Source of the DNA: Clostridia bacterium
GTDB taxonomy: Bacteria; Bacillota_A; Clostridia; Christensenellales; Aristaeellaceae
Direction of reading: 5' to 3'
Assembly (NCBI GenBank): GCA_017430945.1
Contig: JAFRMB010000156.1
Location: forward strand, 1 to 48,975
DNA: 48,975 nucleotides
In this document: positions 30,654-38,357 of the stretch, piece after piece
Position numbering within the stretch: the first letter of the stretch is position 1
How the letters are laid out: every line of letters starts with the position of its first letter
Notes under the pieces: generated by a model
Databases searched by the model: none
What the model saw: the letters and a program-made list of their open reading frames with translations, nothing else
Told to the model about the DNA's origin: nothing
Translations under genes and position numbers: made by a program

Positions 30654-30682
30654 TAGACAATTTCATATTAATATGGTATAAT
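30654..30682 (+). promoter_or_regulatory. Promoter for the deacetylase-glycosylphosphotransferase pair
   Basis: TAGACA (30654-30659), 17-bp spacer, TATAAT (30677-30682) preceded by TGG. Divergent from the rpmH promoter. Confidence 0.75.
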
Positions 30683-30771
30683 CCTGACGATCGGCGGCTT
30701 GTCCGTCCCCGGTGGCCGGGACGCCGCCCGATACCTGAAGTGCGCTGTGCGGCCGGCGCGGGAGGCGGACT

Positions 30772-31653
30772 GTGAAGAGATACGCGATCATCAGCGTGGA
30801 TGTCGAGGACTGGTATCAGTCCCATACCTTTGAGGGCGAGGTGGATCGCTCCATTACCATGATGGACGGGCTGGACGTGATGCTGGATATGCTGGATGAG
30901 CGCGGCATCAAAGGGTCCTTTTTCGTGCTGGGCGAGATCGCGGACCAGATCCGGGACACGCTGGTCAGGATGGATCGCACAGGGCATGACATCGGCTGCC
31001 ATGGCTGGGACCACACCCGCCCGCTGTCCCTGGCGCCGGAAGTGTTCGCCGAGCGCCTGACGCGCGCGAAGGCAAAGCTGGAGGGCCTGCTCGGCCATGC
31101 CGTCAGCGGCTACCGGGGCCCATGCTTTGCGATGGACGACGAGAGGCTGGACGTCGTGCGTGCGCTGGGGTTTCGATATGATTCCAGCAAACTGAAGCCT
31201 CAGAAGAGTCAAAAATACGGCGATCTGTTGCTGGAAGGCTTTGAGGAAGCCTCGCCCTGCGTCTACCGCCGGGACGGTTTTACGGAATTCGAGGTGAGCA
31301 CCCAGCGGATCGGCGGGATGAACATGCTGCTGGGGGGAGGTTATCTGCGCATGCTGCCGTGGCCGTTCATGAAGTGGATGACGCAGCGCTACCTCGATAC
31401 CGGCAAGCCCTACGTCATGTATATCCATCCCATCGATCTTTCACCCAGACCCATGCCGAAGGTCAAGGGGATGCGCTTCGGTCAGTACCTGAGGACGCAT
31501 GTCGGCAGGCGGCACATGGCGCGGCGCGTTCGGCGCGTGATCGAACTGCTGGACAAAAACGGCTATGAATTTGTGACGTTCCGACAGTTGCTGGACGCGC
31601 CGTACGGGGCGGATCGGGGAACTGCGAACGAAGGGAGTGTCGGGCTTGAATGA
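30772..31653 (+). CDS. Polysaccharide deacetylase (NodB-like)
   Basis: Carbohydrate esterase family 4-type enzyme, 293 residues, expected to remove N-acetyl groups from a polysaccharide. The N-terminal motif SVDVEDWYQ carries the catalytic/metal Asp residues (the variant of TFDDG found in exopolysaccharide-locus deacetylases with a DUF3473-like tail). HGWDH supplies the H-x3-H metal ligands, SGYRGPCF contains the arginine motif, and YIHPIDL near the end holds the C-terminal His. There is no signal peptide, suggesting action on a lipid-linked or cytoplasmic precursor. It starts at GTG, 6 bp after GGAGG (30761-30765). It overlaps the following glycosylphosphotransferase by 8 bp, so the two form one operon. 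Confidence 0.87.
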   Translation: MKRYAIISVDVEDWYQSHTFEGEVDRSITMMDGLDVMLDMLDERGIKGSFFVLGEIADQIRDTLVRMDRTGHDIGCHGWDHTRPLSLAPEVFAERLTRAKAKLEGLLGHAVSGYRGPCFAMDDERLDVVRALGFRYDSSKLKPQKSQKYGDLLLEGFEEASPCVYRRDGFTEFEVSTQRIGGMNMLLGGGYLRMLPWPFMKWMTQRYLDTGKPYVMYIHPIDLSPRPMPKVKGMRFGQYLRTHVGRRHMARRVRRVIELLDKNGYEFVTFRQLLDAPYGADRGTANEGSVGLE

Positions 31654-33031
31654 CAGACGCATAACCCGGACGGCCAAGGTGCTTCTGGTCCTATTGAACG
31701 TAGGCCTTTTCGCCTGGGTGTGGGTGGGCTATTACAACGGTCAGGCTTATCGCACGCATATCCTGCGAGGCAACATAAGCTCCGTGATCATCTTTTATGT
31801 GCTGTACGCGTGGCTGTCGAAGCTCTACAGGGCCTACGCCATCGCCTCGTCCACCGTGGAGGAGACAGTGCTCTCGCAGACCATCAGCTTCGGCATCGCC
31901 GATCTGATCCTTTACTTCATGGCGGTGCTGCTCCACCGAGACTATGTGAATCTGCTGCCGGGCATCGCCACCGTGCTCGGTCAGCTGGTGGGCAGCACGC
32001 TGATTATTTGGCTGAGCAAGCGCTACATGCTGACGCACATCCAGCCGTCCGGCACGCTTTTGATCTGCGGGCCGGGCGTTACCGATGAACAGATCGGAAG
32101 GTTCAAGGCGCAGATCGACGCGAAGCTGGCGCACCTGTTCCGGCTGGATTTCATACTGCACGAGGATCGTATCGACGAGATCGAATCGAAGCTCTCAAAA
32201 GCCGAACTGGTCATGCTGATGGGCGTGAGCGGCGCGTGCCGCGAGCGCATTACGACGCGGTGCCTCGCGCTGCAAAAGGTGTTTTACTTCGTCCCGGAAT
32301 TCTGGGACATCATATGCCGGGGCTGTTCGGTGAAGAATTTTCTGGACACGCCGCTTCTGCGCTACGACTACAACTACAATCGGCAGAGGAGCCACTTCGT
32401 CAAGCGCATGTGCGACATCGTGTTCTCGGCGCTGCTCCTCGTGCTGCTCTCGCCGCTGTTCCTCATATCCGCCGTCGCCATCAAGCTGGAGGACGGCGGG
32501 CCGGTCTTCTTCCGACAGGAGCGCGTGACGCGCGACGGAAAGGTGTTTCCCATCGTCAAGTTCCGCAGCATGGTGGTGGACGCGGAGCGCTACGGCGCGC
32601 TGCCCGCCACGCAGAACGACCCGCGCATCACGAAGGTCGGCGCGCTCCTGCGGCGCTATCGCATCGACGAGTTCCCGCAGCTGATCAACATACTGCTGGG
32701 GCAGATGTCCTTCGTGGGGCCGCGGCCGGAGCGCACGCTTCACGAGATGATCTATGAAAAGCAGCTGCCTGAGTTCAAATACCGCCTGCGGGTGAAGGGC
32801 GGTCTGACCGGCTATGCGCAGGTGTACGGCAAGTACAACACCACGCCGGAAGACAAGCTGAAGCTGGACATGCTGTACATCGAGAACCAGTCGCTGGTGC
32901 TGGATTTCAAGCTGATCCTGTTGACCATCAAGATCATGTTCAAGCCGGAGGCCACCGAAGGCTTCGACCAGACGCGATCCGAGGCCATCAACCGCCAGGA
33001 CCGGACGCGGCAGGGCGATGCACAGCCGTGA
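31646..33031 (+). CDS. Polyprenyl glycosylphosphotransferase (exopolysaccharide initiating sugar transferase)
   Basis: Membrane enzyme of the WcaJ/WbaP type that transfers a sugar-1-phosphate to undecaprenyl phosphate. 461 residues. The N-terminal half has four hydrophobic segments (about 12-30, 44-62, 78-98, 108-125) and a degenerate nucleotide-binding-like domain (GTLLICGPG). The catalytic C-terminal Bac_transf domain begins near residue 245: KRMCDIVFSALLLVLLSP, the Asp-containing EDGGPVFFRQERV, VKFRSM, RRYRIDEFPQLINILLGQMS and VGPRPER. TTG at 31646 is favoured, 8 bp after AGGGAG; the GTG at 31637 overlaps that site. No other glycan genes follow, so it may initiate an oligosaccharide completed elsewhere. 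Confidence 0.88.
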   Translation: MNDRRITRTAKVLLVLLNVGLFAWVWVGYYNGQAYRTHILRGNISSVIIFYVLYAWLSKLYRAYAIASSTVEETVLSQTISFGIADLILYFMAVLLHRDYVNLLPGIATVLGQLVGSTLIIWLSKRYMLTHIQPSGTLLICGPGVTDEQIGRFKAQIDAKLAHLFRLDFILHEDRIDEIESKLSKAELVMLMGVSGACRERITTRCLALQKVFYFVPEFWDIICRGCSVKNFLDTPLLRYDYNYNRQRSHFVKRMCDIVFSALLLVLLSPLFLISAVAIKLEDGGPVFFRQERVTRDGKVFPIVKFRSMVVDAERYGALPATQNDPRITKVGALLRRYRIDEFPQLINILLGQMSFVGPRPERTLHEMIYEKQLPEFKYRLRVKGGLTGYAQVYGKYNTTPEDKLKLDMLYIENQSLVLDFKLILLTIKIMFKPEATEGFDQTRSEAINRQDRTRQGDAQP

Positions 33032-33046
33032 CGCAGCGGCAAGATC

Positions 33047-33079
33047 AAAAGGAAGCCGGTATCGAAGCGGCTTCCTTTT
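33047..33079. terminator. Bidirectional terminator
   Basis: AAAAGGAAGCCG (33047-33058) pairs with CGGCTTCCTTTT (33068-33079) around a 9-nt loop. It provides T-runs in both directions, ending the sugar transferase (+) and the PAP2-family gene (-). Confidence 0.9.
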
Positions 33080-33124
33080 GGTTTGTCACAGGGGTCGGGG
33101 CGGCTGCGTCCCAGCCGCCTGCGG

Positions 33125-33805
33125 TCATATCGGCTCGCCGCTCCCCGATGCCGCCTTTCGGTTCGGCAGCCAAAAGCATACGAACCCACCGATCAGGGAG
33201 ATGGGCAGCGCAGCGAGGATATCCAGCACCGCGTGCTGCTTGACCAGCGCGGTGGAGGCGATGATGGCCAGCGCCGTCAGCACGGTCAGCCCCTTGATCC
33301 ACGGCCGCGAGAGCGCGCGGCTGTCCCACACGGCGAACACGATGGCGAATACGCCGATGATGTGCTCGGAAGGACAGGCGTTGGCATCGGCATCGATCCA
33401 GTACACGAAGCGCGTGAGGGCCGCGAACACGCCGCGCCCGGGGACCTCGGCGGGCCGCACGCCGGCGTAGGTGGGGAACAGCCAGAAGGTCAGCACGGCT
33501 GCGGTAAAGGTCAGCATCAGGAACCACATGAGATGCGTGAACATCCGGGGCTCCCTGAGCACGCCATACGCGACCAGCCCCATGAGTATGAGGATCCACA
33601 GCAGGTACGGAACGATGAAGGCCTCCACGAACGGGATGCGCCCGTCCAGGGCGATGGCGGTGCATACGGCGTGCACGGGGCGGTGCAGCCGGCCGCTCAG
33701 CACATACCCGGGCAGATAGATGAGCCAGTACAAGAGAAGCAGCCTGTGCCGCTGTCCCGGCTGCCTGAACCAGGCGGCCAGCGCCGAAAAGGGGTTCCTG
33801 GACAC
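33125..33805 (-). CDS. PAP2-superfamily integral membrane phosphatase
   Basis: Polytopic membrane protein (226 residues, about six hydrophobic segments). It carries PAP2-type phosphatase motifs: CPSEHIIG (PSGH equivalent, active-site His) and STALVKQHAVLDIL (SR..H...D equivalent with nucleophilic His and Asp). The preceding YWIDADANACPS fits the Aur1/inositol-phosphotransferase-like branch. Possible substrates are phosphatidic acid, undecaprenyl pyrophosphate or another lipid phosphate. GTG at 33805 is the start, 9 bp after GGAGG. Last gene of the operon that starts with the MreB-like gene, 36 bp after the metallopeptidase gene. Confidence 0.8.
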   Translation of the reverse strand: MSRNPFSALAAWFRQPGQRHRLLLLYWLIYLPGYVLSGRLHRPVHAVCTAIALDGRIPFVEAFIVPYLLWILILMGLVAYGVLREPRMFTHLMWFLMLTFTAAVLTFWLFPTYAGVRPAEVPGRGVFAALTRFVYWIDADANACPSEHIIGVFAIVFAVWDSRALSRPWIKGLTVLTALAIIASTALVKQHAVLDILAALPISLIGGFVCFWLPNRKAASGSGEPI

Positions 33806-33841
33806 ACCGGTTCACCTCCCTGCGCCGGGATCGGCAATGTG

Positions 33842-34552
33842 CTAGACGCCGAGCTCCGGGCCATGTGTCTTCAGCCACTTCCTCCAGGCTTCGTATTCGG
33901 GCATGATGTCCTCGACGAGTGCCCAGAAGCGGGGCGAGTGGTTGAACACCCGAAGATGGCACAGCTCGTGGACGACCACATAATCCAGCGCCTGCGGCGG
34001 CGCCATGATGAGCTTCCAGTTGAAATTCAGGTTGTGCCTGCCGGAGCAGCTGCCCCAGCGGGATTTTTGATCGCGCACGGCCACACGGCCGGGCTGTACG
34101 CCCAAGAGAGGGGCATAGTGCGCGATGCGTTCGCGGATGCGCGCCAGCGCGCGGCCGGAGAGCGCGCTGCGGATGGCGGCGCGCACGTGCGGATCGCTGT
34201 CGGGCATGGGCAGCGACAGTTGAAGCGCTCCGTCCCCGACGCTGAAGGCGATCCTTGACGATCGGGACAGCCTGAGCACATGCGGCACGCCTTCCACCAT
34301 GACGGTCGATCCGTCGGTCACGGGATGCCGCTGCCTTTCGGCAGCCAGATGCATGTCGACCGAGCGGCACATCTCTTCCAGTTGATCGGCGCGCTCGCGC
34401 ACCATGGCGTCAACGTCCCGAAGCCGCATGCTCCGGGGCGCGTAGACGCGGATGCCCCGCTCCGGCAGCGCCTGGAACAGCACGTTCGTGCGTACAGACT
34501 GTATGAGCGTATACCCGATCTGCCGTCCGCCGGCAGCCACAACGCGTTTCAT
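33842..34552 (-). CDS. YgjP-like metallopeptidase domain protein (DUF45)
   Basis: 236-residue protein of the M48-like YgjP/DUF45 family. The zinc site is HELCHLRVFNHSPRFW (HExxH-type with a third ligand His), preceded by the family's KSRWGSCS and NFNWKLIMAPPQALDYVV segments. The N-terminal half is a beta-rich domain (LRLSRSSRIAFSV). There is no signal peptide or membrane segment, so it should be cytoplasmic. The family's substrate is not well defined. The start is the ATG at 34552, 6 bp after GGAGG. It lies 18 bp downstream of the MreB-like gene in the same operon. Confidence 0.85.
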   Translation of the reverse strand: MKRVVAAGGRQIGYTLIQSVRTNVLFQALPERGIRVYAPRSMRLRDVDAMVRERADQLEEMCRSVDMHLAAERQRHPVTDGSTVMVEGVPHVLRLSRSSRIAFSVGDGALQLSLPMPDSDPHVRAAIRSALSGRALARIRERIAHYAPLLGVQPGRVAVRDQKSRWGSCSGRHNLNFNWKLIMAPPQALDYVVVHELCHLRVFNHSPRFWALVEDIMPEYEAWRKWLKTHGPELGV

Positions 34553-34570
34553 TCCGGTCCTCCCGTCGTG

Positions 34571-35599
34571 TCAGCGCCAGACGGTGCGGGCCTGGCGGCC
34601 CTGCATCATGCCGGACCAGGGCGCGGGATCCTCCAGGATCCTCTGAAGCCCCCGAACGGCACAGGTCGCCGGCGCGTCCGCCACGCGGCAGGGTATGCCC
34701 AGAGCCTGGCCGAGCCGTCGATCCAGCTCGGTCATCGCGGCGCCACCGCCCGCCAGAACGAGACCCACGTCGTTCAGATCTGCGGCCAGCTCTTCGGGGG
34801 CGGACTCCACCACGGCGGCGCACATGCGGACGATCTCCTTCACGACGTCATCACACGCGTCCAGCACGGGCTGTGTCTCCACGTCGAAGTTCACGGGCAG
34901 GCGCTCCGCCATGCTCATGCCGGTCATGTGCATGATGATGTCCTTGGGCGCCTTGTCCGGCATGGCGCTGCCCAGCGTGTGCTTGATCTCCACCGCGGCG
35001 GACCAGCCGATGCGATAGCCAAAGTCCGTGCGCATGATGCGCTGTATGCGCTCATCGATGCGGTTGAGCCCGTAGGGGAGATATCCGTATGCGGCCACCC
35101 GGCCGAACGTGAACAGCGTGGCGGAGATCTTGCCCGCGCCGACATCCACCAGCAGCCTGGCTTCGGGGCTTTGGATGTCCAGCCCCGCGCCCAGCGCGGT
35201 GGCCACGTCCGCCCGCACCAGCAGCACCTCCGCCGCGCCGGCTTCGATGGCGGCGTTCATCAGCGCTTCGCGCTGCACCGGGCGGGAAAACGGCTGGCAG
35301 GTCACGATGACGTTGCAGTGGCGGCGCCGTTTGAAGCTCTCTGACTTTTGGAACATCCACCGCAGCAGCTGTTCGGCGTAGAAGTTGTTTTCGAGCACGC
35401 CGTCCCGAAGCGGCCGGTGCACTGAGACGCCCTCGCATGTCCGCCCGATCAACCGCTGCGCGATCTCTCCCGCGCAGATCGGCGCGACGCGGCCCTCACG
35501 GAAGGCCAGCGCCGCCGGCACGTCCATCGTCGCCCCTTCCTTCAGCTCTGCCATGCGCGCGTTCTGCGTACCCAGATCAATGCCTATGTCCCAACGCAT
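34571..35599 (-). CDS. Divergent MreB/Mbl-like actin-fold protein
   Basis: Actin-superfamily protein of 342 residues, the length of MreB. Phosphate-1 loop DLGTQN (8-13) follows the MreB pattern (DLGTAN), and HRPLRDGVLENNFYAEQLLRW matches the MreB RP.KDGV.AD...TE.ML segment. Phosphate-2 is DVGAGK (152-157) instead of DIGGGT, the usual EEPMAAAIGAGL reads VRADVATALGAGL (128-140), and the adenosine loop is LAGGGAAM. The loss of the Glu in the second motif suggests weakened or altered ATP hydrolysis. mreC, mreD, ftsI or rodA are not adjacent; instead it leads an operon with a YgjP-type peptidase and a PAP2 phosphatase. It might scaffold envelope enzymes or be a specialised MreB paralogue. The ATG follows GGAGG by 8 bp. 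Confidence 0.78.
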   Translation of the reverse strand: MRWDIGIDLGTQNARMAELKEGATMDVPAALAFREGRVAPICAGEIAQRLIGRTCEGVSVHRPLRDGVLENNFYAEQLLRWMFQKSESFKRRRHCNVIVTCQPFSRPVQREALMNAAIEAGAAEVLLVRADVATALGAGLDIQSPEARLLVDVGAGKISATLFTFGRVAAYGYLPYGLNRIDERIQRIMRTDFGYRIGWSAAVEIKHTLGSAMPDKAPKDIIMHMTGMSMAERLPVNFDVETQPVLDACDDVVKEIVRMCAAVVESAPEELAADLNDVGLVLAGGGAAMTELDRRLGQALGIPCRVADAPATCAVRGLQRILEDPAPWSGMMQGRQARTVWR

Positions 35600-35649
35600 A
35601 TGCTGCCCTCCGGGATCGTATTGTCGCCGGGATGCACCGGTTCTTTTCC

Positions 35650-35658
35650 ATTATATCA
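35650..35658 (-). promoter_or_regulatory. Extended -10 promoter for the MreB-like operon
   Basis: On the - strand TGATATAAT, with TATAAT at 35650-35655, about 50 bp before the ATG. The -35 region is weak. Confidence 0.6.
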
Positions 35659-35814
35659 CACATCTACCGGCACAAATGGACAATAATTTGACAATCGCGG
35701 TGAGAATGTAACGGAGAGGGCGCGACGGGCGGATGGAGAGTTAAGGCGGACCGCGGGCAGGGCGAGGGGGACCGGTGTTCAGCGGAAGGCCCTGCAGGAT
35801 CTGCTGCCGTGCGG

Positions 35815-35843
35815 TGGACATGGGAACGATCTGATGTTATGAT
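35815..35843 (+). promoter_or_regulatory. Promoter for the EamA transporter
   Basis: TGGACA (35815-35820), 17-bp spacer, TATGAT (35838-35843) preceded by TGT. About 37 bp before the start codon. Confidence 0.65.
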
Positions 35844-35879
35844 GGATGAGGGGATCGGAACTGTGGGGGGATCGAAGAA

Positions 35880-36728
35880 ATGAGAAAGCGTGCCATCATC
35901 TCCGTCAATGCCGCCGTCCTGCTGTTCGGGCTGGCGGGGTTGTTTGCCAAATGGATCGATCTTCCCGCTCTCGGCATCACGTTCGGACGCGTTTTGTTCT
36001 CTTCCGCGGCGCTCGGCATCTATATCAAGGCAGGCAGACAGAGCCTGCGGATCGCGGACCGGAAGGATCGCCTCTCTCTGCTGGGCGGCGGGACGATCCT
36101 GGCGCTGCACTGGTGGGCGTTTTTGGGATCCATACAGCGATCCACCGTAGCCGTCGGGACGATCACCTTTGCGTCATTCCCCCTGTTCGTGACATTTCTC
36201 GAGCCGCTGCTGCGCCGTCGAAAGCCGGAAAAGCAGGATGTCGCGATCGCCGCCATCATCCTGATCGGCGTTTTGATCACGGCCTCCGGGTCCTCTTTTG
36301 AAGGCCGCATGCTTCCCGGCTTTCTGATCGGAATGGTCTCGTCGGCGGCCTATGCGGTCCTGACGGTCATGAACAAGCGCATCTCGGAGCGATACAGCGG
36401 CACGGTGACCGCCTTCTACGAGCAGACGACGGCGGCCGTCGTCCTTCTTCCCTTCGCGATCGGGGCGAAGCTTCGGCCTTCGGCCGATGACCTCGCGCTG
36501 CTCCTGTTCCTGGGCGTGGTCACGACGGCGCTTGCGCATTCGCTGTTCATCGCCAGCCTGAAAACGCTTCCGGCGCAGCTGGCGGGCGTCTGTGCTTCCC
36601 TGGAGACGGTCTACGGGATACTGTTCGCCTTTCTTTTGCTGGGCGAGGCCCCGAGCGTTCGCGAGATCATTGGGGCCGTCGTCGTCGTCGGTGCTGTCGT
36701 CATCGCGCAGACGCGAAGGGAGCGATGA
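35880..36728 (+). CDS. EamA/DMT family transporter
   Basis: Drug/metabolite transporter superfamily permease, 282 residues with about ten hydrophobic segments arranged as two EamA repeats (roughly 8-135 and 146-277). Typical features: GRVLFSSAALGIYI after TM1-2, ALHWWAFLGSI, and in the second repeat LETVYGILFAFLLLGEAPS followed by the last helix. Substrate unknown. The start is the ATG at 35880 behind a G-rich ribosome binding site. Monocistronic. Confidence 0.88.
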   Translation: MRKRAIISVNAAVLLFGLAGLFAKWIDLPALGITFGRVLFSSAALGIYIKAGRQSLRIADRKDRLSLLGGGTILALHWWAFLGSIQRSTVAVGTITFASFPLFVTFLEPLLRRRKPEKQDVAIAAIILIGVLITASGSSFEGRMLPGFLIGMVSSAAYAVLTVMNKRISERYSGTVTAFYEQTTAAVVLLPFAIGAKLRPSADDLALLLFLGVVTTALAHSLFIASLKTLPAQLAGVCASLETVYGILFAFLLLGEAPSVREIIGAVVVVGAVVIAQTRRER

Positions 36729-37016
36729 TCCTGCTGCTCTGACGCCGGAGCGATCGGAGCCGCCGAACAGATCGGCGGATCGGCCTGCATGCGGGACTGC
36801 GCGGATCGGCAGACCGCACGGCGGGCACGAGCGACAGCTGAAGGACGGCCTTCTGATGCCGATCGAGATCCGGTCCGCAACCGTATGCGGACATCTTCCT
36901 CGCCCCGCCGTTGCCTTGCTGCGGTCAACGATGCGCTGCATCGCCTCTCTCCGCTCCGCACAGGCAAAGCGAAGAATACGCCCCCATAGGTTCGCCTTTG
37001 GATCGGGCCCGGCATG
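36729..37016. other. Gene-free stretch
   Basis: About 290 bp between the EamA transporter and the pepT terminator. Open frames exist on both strands but none has a ribosome binding site or recognisable protein pattern. Composition is like coding DNA (high GC), so a decayed gene is possible, but no remnant was identified. Confidence 0.4.
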
Positions 37017-37059
37017 AAAACGGATGGGCATGGGAAGCTTCGGGCTTCCCATGCCCATC
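37017..37059 (-). terminator. Terminator after pepT
   Basis: On the - strand a perfect 16-bp stem GATGGGCATGGGAAGC/GCTTCCCATGCCCATC with a 5-nt loop, then CG and four T. It lies about 70 bp past the pepT stop. Confidence 0.85.
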
Positions 37060-37127
37060 TCTGTCAGATCGCTAAGGTCGCCGAAGCGGCGTCGCCACGA
37101 GGGTAGCGTCATCCGGCGCGATCGCGC

Positions 37128-38330
37128 TCAGTCGCACAGCAGATGCACGAGCACATCGGTCATGGTGTCCATGTCCTCCACGGCGATGCACTCGAAGCGC
37201 CCGTGGAAATTCATGCCGCCGGTGGCGAGGTTCGGGCAGGGCAGGCCCATGTAGGAGAGCCTGGCGCCGTCGGTGCCGCCGCGAACGGGTTCGTGGAAGG
37301 GCACCACGCCCGCGGCGCGGTAGGCGTCCTCGGCGCGGGAGATGATGCCCATGTGGCCTTCGATCTTCTCCCGCATGTTGTAGTAGCTGTCTTTCACCGC
37401 GGCCGAAACGGTGCCTGCGCCGTACTTGGCATTCAGGTAATCGGCGATGGCCAGGAACCGCTTCTTGCGGTCCTCGAAGCGCACGCGGTCGTGGTCGCGG
37501 ATGATGTAGTTCAGCTCGGCCCGCTCCTCGATGCCCCGCATATCACACAGGTGATAGAAGCCCTCGTAGCCCTCGGTATGCTCCGGGCGCTCTGCCGGTG
37601 GCAGCATGGAGGCGAATTCCATGGCGATCAGGCTGGCGTTGCGCATCCTGTTCTTGGCCGAACCGGGATGCACGCTCAGCCCGTTCACCGTCAGAACGGC
37701 TGAGGCGGCGTTGAAATTCTCAAAGGCCACCTCGCCCAGCCTGCCGCCGTCCACGGTATAGGCGAAATCCGCGCCGAAACCGGGCACGTCGAAAAGGTCC
37801 GCGCCGCGGCCGATCTCCTCGTCGGGCGTGAAGCCGACGCAGATCCTGCCGTGCCGCAGGCCGGGATCGCCCGATATGCGCTCACAGGCCGTCAGGATCT
37901 CGGCGATGCCGGCCTTGTCGTCGGCGCCCAGGATCGTGCGACCGTCGGTGACGATCAGATGCTTGCCCGCTGCCAGCCTGACGTCCGGGAACACGGCGGG
38001 ATCCAGGATGTCGCCGCTATCGAGCGTCAACGGGCCGCCGTCATAGTTTTCGACGATGCGGGGGCGCATCGGCGTGCAGGGCACGCAGTCCACGACGTCC
38101 ATGTGGGCGATGAGCCCGATGGCCGGCAGGCCCTCGGCGTTGGCGGGGATGCTGCCGTAGACGTAGCCGTGCCCGTCCATCCGGGCGTCCGACACGCCCA
38201 GCTGCGCCATCTCCTCCACCAGCGCCCGCGCCAGCACGAGCTGCTTGTCGGTGCTGGGGCAGTCCGGACTGTGCTCGTCCGATGCCGTGTCGTACTGTAC
38301 GTATTTCAGAAGTCGCTCATAAGCTCGCAT
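37128..38330 (-). CDS. pepT: Peptidase T (tripeptide aminopeptidase)
   Basis: Cytoplasmic M20-family zinc aminopeptidase releasing the N-terminal residue from tripeptides. 400 residues, matching the family. Motifs: LIAHMDVVD (His-x-Asp), TILGADDKAGIAEIL (bridging Asp), GFTPDEEIGRGAD (catalytic Glu-Glu), NGLSVHPGSAKN, and PVRGGTDGARLSYMGLPCPNL near the C-terminus. GGAGG lies 5 bp before the ATG. Last gene of the operon HAD-hprK-ROK kinase-pepT, 27 bp after the kinase. Confidence 0.95.
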   Translation of the reverse strand: MRAYERLLKYVQYDTASDEHSPDCPSTDKQLVLARALVEEMAQLGVSDARMDGHGYVYGSIPANAEGLPAIGLIAHMDVVDCVPCTPMRPRIVENYDGGPLTLDSGDILDPAVFPDVRLAAGKHLIVTDGRTILGADDKAGIAEILTACERISGDPGLRHGRICVGFTPDEEIGRGADLFDVPGFGADFAYTVDGGRLGEVAFENFNAASAVLTVNGLSVHPGSAKNRMRNASLIAMEFASMLPPAERPEHTEGYEGFYHLCDMRGIEERAELNYIIRDHDRVRFEDRKKRFLAIADYLNAKYGAGTVSAAVKDSYYNMREKIEGHMGIISRAEDAYRAAGVVPFHEPVRGGTDGARLSYMGLPCPNLATGGMNFHGRFECIAVEDMDTMTDVLVHLLCD

Positions 38331-38357
38331 GACTGCCTCCGGATCTCATGTGTGATG

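Noticed and set aside
30494..30771. Chromosomal origin next to rpmH
   Set aside because: No dnaA or dnaN nearby and no convincing cluster of TTATCCACA-type boxes; the AT-rich content is explained by two divergent promoters.
36174..37112. 312-codon - strand frame covering the EamA gene and the gap after it
   Set aside because: Antisense to a clear transporter, arginine-rich shadow composition, and runs through the pepT terminator.
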